A stretch of DNA of 10,806 nt from DASWRT01 sp036403035 (lineage in GTDB: Bacteria; Pseudomonadota; Alphaproteobacteria; ATCC43930; CGMCC-115725), in assembly GCA_036403035.1 (NCBI GenBank), contig DASWRT010000474.1, forward strand, positions 1-10,806, given 5' to 3'. How positions within the stretch are numbered: the first letter of the stretch is position 1; each line of letters begins with the position of its first letter. This document shows positions 6,825 to 10,806 of the stretch, in pieces. The notes beneath the pieces were generated by a model. The model saw only the letters and a program-made list of their open reading frames with translations, made no database searches and was not told where the DNA came from. A program made the translations under genes and the position numbers.

Positions 6825-6880
6825 GGCGTAATGCCGGAACTCCGCGTCCGGGAAGCGACTGCGCTCCGGGCCGGCGCCGC

Positions 6881-7810
6881 TCACAGCGCCAACTCCCACG
6901 TCTCGGAAACGAGGTCGTGTCCGAAGCTGCGGTGCGGCTCCTGATGGACGAGGCGGAAGCCGGCATCCTCATAGATGCGCCGGGCGGCGCTCAGGATGTC
7001 GTTCGTCCAGAGCGTGATGCTGCGATAGCCCGCCTGCCGCGCGAAGCGGATGCATTCGGCGACGAGGCGCTTGCCGATGCCGAGCCCGCGCGCCTGCGGC
7101 TCGACATAGAGGAGGCGCAGCTTCGCGACCTCGTCGGACTGGCGGACGACGAACACCGAGCCGACGATCTCGCCATCCTTCTCGGCGATCCAGCAGCGCT
7201 CGCGCTTCGGATCGAACTCCTTGATGAACTTCGCGCCGATCTCGGCGACCAGCGCCTCGAACGTCTCGTCCCAGTAATATTCGCGGGCGTACAGCGCGCC
7301 GTGGCGGTGGATGATCCAGCCGATGTCGCCGGGCTGGTGCGAGCGCAGCAGGTAGGGCGCCCGGCTCTCCGGCTGCGCGCCGAGCAGCGTCTCGATCGTC
7401 TGCATCGCGGCGAGCAGCCGCTGCTGCTCCGGCTCCGTCAGGGCGTCGAGCAGCGCCGAGATCTCGTCGCGCGACCGGGCGTTGATCACGGCGAAGGCGT
7501 CGCGCCCGGCGTCGGTCAGCGACAGCAGGTTTTGCCGCCCATCGGTTTCGGAGGGCTCCTTGGCGACGAGCCCGCGCCGCTCGAAGCTGCGCAGGATGCG
7601 GCTCAAGTAGCCGGCGTCGAGGCCAAGATCCTTCGCCAGTTCCGCCGCGGTCGGCCGATCGCGCTGCGCCAGCTCGTAGATCACCCGCGACTCGGCAAGC
7701 GAGAACTCGCTTTGCAGCAGCCCTTCCTCAAGGACGCCGATCTTCTGCGTGTAGAACCGGTTGAAGCGCCGCACCGCGGCGACCCGGCGGTCGAAATCGG
7801 TCTTGCGCAT
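6881..7810 (-). CDS. MarR-family regulator fused to GNAT N-acetyltransferase
   Basis: This is a two-domain protein of 309 residues. Residues 1-145 form a MarR-type winged helix: the recognition region AAELAKDLGLDAGYLSRILR is at about 55-74, and the wing PSETDGRQNLLSLTDAG is at 86-102. Residues 150-309 form a GNAT acetyltransferase. Its acetyl-CoA loop is LRLLYVEPQARGLGIGKRL (231-249), with the Q/RxxGxG signature at 239-244, and motif B (ARRIYEDAGF) is at 276-285. Such fusions are a known architecture and are often annotated as bifunctional; the MarR part usually represses its own promoter. ATG 7810 is preceded by AGGGA about ten bases upstream. The gene diverges from the DedA-family gene, and the EamA transporter gene follows downstream, so a role in regulating export or stress response is possible. 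The substrate of the acetyltransferase is unknown. Confidence 0.92.
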   Translation of the reverse strand: MRKTDFDRRVAAVRRFNRFYTQKIGVLEEGLLQSEFSLAESRVIYELAQRDRPTAAELAKDLGLDAGYLSRILRSFERRGLVAKEPSETDGRQNLLSLTDAGRDAFAVINARSRDEISALLDALTEPEQQRLLAAMQTIETLLGAQPESRAPYLLRSHQPGDIGWIIHRHGALYAREYYWDETFEALVAEIGAKFIKEFDPKRERCWIAEKDGEIVGSVFVVRQSDEVAKLRLLYVEPQARGLGIGKRLVAECIRFARQAGYRSITLWTNDILSAARRIYEDAGFRLVHQEPHRSFGHDLVSETWELAL

Positions 7811-7835
7811 GACGAAAGCGTCCCTGGCGGAAATT

Positions 7836-7871
7836 CAGTGACACTGTCTAGTAGTAACTTGACTTAGTCAA
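7836..7871 (-). promoter_or_regulatory. probable promoter and operator of the MarR–GNAT gene
   Basis: Two odd-length perfect palindromes lie upstream of the start. CAGTGACACTG is at 7836-7846 (5-base arms, 1-base centre). TTGACTTAGTCAA is at 7859-7871 (6-base arms, 1-base centre). On the minus strand TTGACT (7871-7866) can be a -35 box, with TAGACA (7850-7845) as -10 at a short 15-base spacing. The larger palindrome therefore covers the -35. MarR proteins usually bind palindromes of this size as dimers, so autoregulation is a reasonable inference. On the plus strand the same palindrome gives TTGACT at 7859-7864, followed 18 bases later by TATGGC, a weak possible promoter toward the DedA gene. 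Confidence 0.55.
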
Positions 7872-7877
7872 CTATCT

Positions 7878-7939
7878 GGAAGTATGGCGAGGATCTGATC
7901 GGAGATGAAATAGCGCGCGCCGTTCACGGAAGTATGGCG
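7878..7939. repeat. 12-bp direct repeat GGAAGTATGGCG, two copies
   Basis: GGAAGTATGGCG occurs at 7878-7889 and again, identically, at 7928-7939. The copies are offset by 50 bases, close to five turns of B-DNA. Both lie between the divergent MarR–GNAT and DedA-family genes. The copies could be paired binding sites or the trace of a small duplication. The bases between them show no further similarity. Confidence 0.5.
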
Positions 7940-7998
7940 TTCGGCTTGGCCGCTCCCCCAGTCGGCAGGTCGCGCGCCGCCCCCGCCTATCCGCTCGC

Positions 7999-8685
7999 TT
8001 GCCGCCGGAGGCCGTGCTGTCCTTCCTCTCCCACGACGAGATTTCTCATCTCATTTCCGCCTACGGCTATTGGGTCGTGGGCGGCGTGGTGGCGCTCGAA
8101 AGCATCGGGATTCCGGTTCCCGGCGAGACGGCCCTGGTGGCGGCGGCGATCTACGCGGCGACGACGCAGGAGCTGAACATCTGGCTCGTAATCGTCGCTG
8201 CGGCGTGCGGCGCGATTTTCGGCGACAATATCGGCATGGCGATCGGGCGCGAGATCGGCTACCGCCTGCTCACCCGCTACGGTCCGCGCATTGGGCTGAG
8301 TGAGCGCCGCATCAAGCTCGGCCAGTATTTGTTCCGGCGGCATGGCGGAAAGGTCGTGTTCTTCGGCCGCTTCGTCGCCGTGCTGCGAGCACTCGCCGCG
8401 TTCTTGGCCGGCGCGAACTGCATGCCGTGGCGGCGCTTCATCGCCTACAACGCCGCGGGCGGCGTCGTCTGGGCGACGCTATACGGGCTCTCCGCCTACT
8501 ATTTCGGCGCGGCGGTCCAGCATGTCGCGCGGCCGGTCGGCGTCGCGGCCGCGGCGGCGGCGGTCATTGCGGTGATCGGGTCGGCGATCTTCCTGCGCCG
8601 GAACGAGCGGCGGATGGAGGACGAGGCCGAACGCGCCATGCCCGGTCCGCTCAGGCCGCCGGGTGGGTGGCGACAGCGTGCCTGA
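7999..8685 (+). CDS. DedA-family (VTT domain) inner-membrane protein
   Basis: This is a polytopic inner-membrane protein of the DedA family (228 residues, normal length). Members have been linked to lipid-carrier recycling, membrane homeostasis and drug or pH tolerance. Family signatures are visible: ESIGIPVPGE at 34-43, the FGDNIGMAIGR segment at 74-84, the re-entrant region FFGRFVAVLRALAAFLAG at 121-138 with the conserved Arg residues, and MPWRRFIAYNAAGGVVWA at 142-159. A last hydrophobic helix at about 180-199 ends in a charged cytoplasmic tail. The start is uncertain. TTG 7999 gives MPPEAVLSFL but lacks a ribosome-binding site. GTG 8014 (MLSFLSHDE) has GGAGG almost touching it, which is too close. 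The gene diverges from the MarR–GNAT gene and may share its operator. Confidence 0.9.
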   Translation: MPPEAVLSFLSHDEISHLISAYGYWVVGGVVALESIGIPVPGETALVAAAIYAATTQELNIWLVIVAAACGAIFGDNIGMAIGREIGYRLLTRYGPRIGLSERRIKLGQYLFRRHGGKVVFFGRFVAVLRALAAFLAGANCMPWRRFIAYNAAGGVVWATLYGLSAYYFGAAVQHVARPVGVAAAAAAVIAVIGSAIFLRRNERRMEDEAERAMPGPLRPPGGWRQRA

Positions 8686-8767
8686 GAACAACCGTATCGG
8701 CGCTTCGGACGCGCACACGGCACAGCTTGAAAGCCACGGCGTTCCGTTCGTTCCGACTATTGCGTTC

Positions 8768-8773
8768 TATAAA
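8768..8773 (+). promoter_or_regulatory. possible -10 box in an AT-rich patch
   Basis: TATAAA lies in a short AT-rich patch (about 8757-8798) that stands out in this GC-rich window. It is about 80 bases before the gene starting at 8852. No convincing -35 box is at the right distance, so the promoter call is weak. The rest of the 166-base gap after the DedA gene shows nothing else I can name. Confidence 0.28.
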
Positions 8774-8851
8774 TTCTCAACCTGAAGCTTTATTATCGTG
8801 CGATCGCCGTAGTCTCCGTGATGGGCGTCGCGCTTTTGGTTCGAGGACGGG

Positions 8852-9331
8852 GTGTTCCGCAAGATCGTCTACGGCTTCGGCATTCTCGGAATGGTCTTTA
8901 CGGCCGGGGTTGTCGCGTTGTTCATATGGACGATAAGCCAGACGTCGGGGTTCGACTCGGAGTCGAAGGCCTATGTGGACGACGCCGTCATCGCCATCGT
9001 CTCGCACTGGGACCGGCAAGAACTCATGAAGCGCGCGTCGCCCGACCTCATTAAGGTAGCGAGGCCGGACCAGATCGACACGCTGTTCACCGCGTTTGCT
9101 ACGCTCGGTCCTCTTATCGAGTACGAAGGCGCGGCGGGATCAAGCTCGGTCATGGTGACGACCAAGGCCGGCAAGCAGGTTTCGGCAAATTACGTCGCCA
9201 AGGTGCGTTTCCAAAAGGGAACCGCCGTCCTTCGCTTGGGGCTCGTTAAGGTTGACGGGGAGTGGGCCATCAACGGCTTCAACCTCGAGTCTCCGCAGGT
9301 GATGGAGAACCTCGTCGGCCGCACCAGCTGA
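8852..9331 (+). CDS. small membrane-anchored protein of unknown function (NTF2/cystatin-like C-terminal domain suspected)
   Basis: This is a 159-residue protein with one N-terminal membrane helix or uncleaved signal (about residues 6-28, YGFGILGMVFTAGVVALFIW). It is followed by a periplasmic domain of about 130 residues. That domain begins with helices (SKAYVDDAVIAIVSHWDRQELMKRASPDL split across 38-66). It then shows alternating strands (SSVMVTTKAG, ANYVAKVRF, TAVLRLGLVKVDGEWAINGF), a layout like small NTF2/cystatin-fold domains. No catalytic motif is visible. The start is GTG 8852, with GAGGA about four bases before it; no in-frame ATG lies nearby upstream. The 3' end faces the thiamine-diphosphate enzyme gene with 26 bases between them. 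The fold is inferred from pattern only. Confidence 0.75.
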   Translation: MFRKIVYGFGILGMVFTAGVVALFIWTISQTSGFDSESKAYVDDAVIAIVSHWDRQELMKRASPDLIKVARPDQIDTLFTAFATLGPLIEYEGAAGSSSVMVTTKAGKQVSANYVAKVRFQKGTAVLRLGLVKVDGEWAINGFNLESPQVMENLVGRTS

Positions 9332-9332
9332 C

Positions 9333-9354
9333 GCTCGCCGCTGCGTCCGCGAGC
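9333..9354. terminator. small hairpin between convergent genes, possible bidirectional terminator
   Basis: GCTCGC (9333-9338) pairs with GCGAGC (9349-9354) around a 10-base loop, in the 26-base gap between two convergent stops. There is no T-run on either strand, so the terminator role rests mainly on position. Confidence 0.22.
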
Positions 9355-9357
9355 CTC

Positions 9358-10806
9358 CTAACCCCGCTTCGCCAGCGCCGCCTCGCGGATCTTGGTCAGC
9401 GTCGTCCGCGTCGTGATCGCCTCGGGGTCGATCCGCAACTCGAGAAGGGCAGGCGTGCCGGCTGAGAGAGCGCGGTCGAAGGCGGCGACGAAATCCTCGG
9501 TGCGCGTCACCGTCTCGCCGTGGCAGCCGAAGGCGCGGGCGTAGGCGGCGAAGTCGGGGTTCCTCAGGTCGGTGGCCGGCGTGCGGCCGGGATATTCGCG
9601 CTCCTGGTGCATGCGGATCGTGCCGTAGAGCCCGTTATTGACGACGACGAAGATCACGTTGGCGCCGTACTGCGCCGCCGTCGCCAGCTCCTGACCGCTC
9701 ATCAGGAACCCGCCGTCGCCGGCGAAGGAGATCACGGTCTTCTCCGGACAGGTCAGCTTCGCCGCGACCGCCGACGGCACGCCGTAGCCCATCGCGCCGC
9801 TGGTCGGTCCGACGAAGGAGCGGAACGTGGAGAGCTGAAAGAAGCGGTTGACCCACCCGGCGAAGTTGCCGGCATCGGAGGTCACGATCGTGTTCTCGGG
9901 CGGCACGCGCGCGTTGATCGCCCGGATCACCTTGCCGAGATCGAGTGCGCCGGGACAGGGACCGGGCTCCAGGCTCGCCTCATAGTCGCGCCGCGCCTCG
10001 GCGGCCCAACCGTCCCACGCCGCGTGGCCGACCGACGGCAGCGCCCTCGCCGCCGCGGTGAACTCCGCCATGCCGGCATTGATCAGCAGCTTGCCCTGAT
10101 AGACGCGGCCCAGCTCGTCCGGGTCGGCATGGACGTGCACCAGCGGCTGCGCCGGGACCGGCGGCTCGACCAGCGTGTAGCCCTGCGTCGTCAGCTCGCC
10201 GAGCCGCGCGCCGACGACGAGCAGCAGGTCGGTGCTCCGCACCCGCTCGGCCAGCGCCGGCATGATGCCCAGGCTGCAATCGCCGATATAGTTGCGGTGG
10301 AAATTGTCGAACAGGTCCTGGCAGCGGAACGAGGCGCAGACCGGCAGGTTGTTCGCCTCGGCGAAGGCGCGCAGGTCGGCGACCGCCTGGGAACTCCACC
10401 CGCCGCCGCCGACCAGCATCAGCGGCCGCTTCGCTGCCGCCAGCAGCTCGCGCAGCCGCGCCATCCCGGCCGCGCTCGGGCTCGGCCGGACGACCTGATA
10501 GCGCGCGGCGTCGGCCACGCCGACGCGGTCCAGCAGCATGTCCTCCGGCAGCGTCAGCGCGACCGGTCCCGGCCGCCCGGACGTGGCGACGTGGAAGGCG
10601 TGGCTGACCATCTCGGGGATGCGCCGTGCGTCGTCGATCTCGGCCGCCCACTTCGTCGTGTGGCCGAACATGCCCTTGACGTCGATCTCCTGGAACGCCT
10701 CGCGCTCCTTCATCTCGCGCGCGACCTGTCCGACGAAGAGGATCAGCGGCGTCGAATCCTGGAGGGCCGTGTGCAGGCCGACCATCGCATGGCTGGCGCC
10801 AGGGCC
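9358..10806 (-). CDS. thiamine-diphosphate-dependent enzyme, acetolactate synthase-like (5' end outside window)
   Basis: The frame is open through the right edge. The first visible residues GPGASHA, followed by MVGLHTALQDSTPLILFVGQV, are the classic N-terminal domain segment of acetolactate synthase/benzoylformate decarboxylase-like enzymes. An internal ATG at 10785 is therefore not the start. About 482 residues are visible, out of about 550 expected. The central domain (about 110-270) binds nucleotide or cofactor in relatives. The C-terminal domain carries the thiamine-diphosphate/Mg motif GDGGFLMSG, starting at about 363 and ending with NN at 390-391. The catalytic Glu lies upstream, off the window. 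The downstream neighbour is convergent, so there is no ilvN/ilvH regulatory subunit gene after it. This argues for a catabolic or uncharacterised carboligase/decarboxylase rather than the valine/isoleucine enzyme. The substrate cannot be told from sequence. Confidence 0.9.
   Translation of the reverse strand, partial: GPGASHAMVGLHTALQDSTPLILFVGQVAREMKEREAFQEIDVKGMFGHTTKWAAEIDDARRIPEMVSHAFHVATSGRPGPVALTLPEDMLLDRVGVADAARYQVVRPSPSAAGMARLRELLAAAKRPLMLVGGGGWSSQAVADLRAFAEANNLPVCASFRCQDLFDNFHRNYIGDCSLGIMPALAERVRSTDLLLVVGARLGELTTQGYTLVEPPVPAQPLVHVHADPDELGRVYQGKLLINAGMAEFTAAARALPSVGHAAWDGWAAEARRDYEASLEPGPCPGALDLGKVIRAINARVPPENTIVTSDAGNFAGWVNRFFQLSTFRSFVGPTSGAMGYGVPSAVAAKLTCPEKTVISFAGDGGFLMSGQELATAAQYGANVIFVVVNNGLYGTIRMHQEREYPGRTPATDLRNPDFAAYARAFGCHGETVTRTEDFVAAFDRALSAGTPALLELRIDPEAITTRTTLTKIREAALAKRG

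Noticed and set aside
6682..6972. Upstream ATG extension of the EamA gene
   Set aside because: The extra 97 residues would overlap the MarR–GNAT gene and translate the C/G repeats into Pro/Gly-rich sequence. The family length fits the TTG start at 6681.
6707..7867. Plus-strand open frame opposite the MarR–GNAT gene
   Set aside because: It is antisense to a well-supported two-domain gene, runs through the inverted repeats and has no domain signature.
1..10806. tRNA, rRNA, CRISPR array, transposase, phage or toxin–antitoxin genes
   Set aside because: I read both strands and found no regularly spaced repeats, transposase or integrase motifs, or paired small toxin-like genes. No cloverleaf-like segment stood out by eye, though this was not a covariance-model search.

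Overview
This is a GC-rich chromosomal window, and I count ten protein-coding genes, two of them cut by the window edges. Several things suggest an alphaproteobacterium, possibly Hyphomicrobiales: strong G/C bias at third codon positions, a UvrD-type helicase with a C-terminal Tudor-like domain, a small 'FREKAEQCYRLA' helical protein of a kind I associate with Bradyrhizobium-like genomes, a fused MarR–GNAT protein, and C/G-box inverted intergenic repeats. The taxonomic call is inference from gene style, not from a marker gene.

Left part (1-2750): the C-terminal two thirds or so of a UvrD/PcrA superfamily 1 helicase runs off the left edge. It converges on a small helical protein of unknown function on the minus strand. 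A gene-free stretch with two mutually exclusive hairpins follows (1841-1884). Then come two small exported proteins on the plus strand: a lipoprotein with a clear lipobox, and an Ala/Gly-rich glycine-zipper-like protein with a strong ribosome-binding site.

Middle (2768-7810): a Na+/phosphate cotransporter-family protein fused to a PhoU-like domain is on the plus strand. It meets, tail to tail, a minus-strand series. Read in the direction of transcription, the series is a MarR–GNAT fusion regulator/acetyltransferase, an EamA-type (DMT superfamily) membrane exporter, and a short-chain dehydrogenase with a C-terminal membrane segment. A pair of inverted C/G-box repeats separates the MarR–GNAT gene from the EamA gene.

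Right part (7811-10806): the MarR–GNAT gene and a DedA-family membrane protein diverge from an intergenic region. That region holds two odd-length palindromes, one overlapping a possible -35 box, and a 12-bp direct repeat. A small membrane-anchored protein of unknown function follows. It converges on a thiamine-diphosphate-dependent enzyme of the acetolactate synthase-like family, which runs off the right edge.

Most genes are ordinary housekeeping or accessory functions. I see no phage, transposase, CRISPR array, toxin–antitoxin pair or defence system, and no strong case for a new multi-gene system. The points most worth following are regulatory: the palindromes at the MarR–GNAT/DedA divergent promoter, the switch-like hairpins at 1841-1884, and the inverted repeat pair at 6719-6824.
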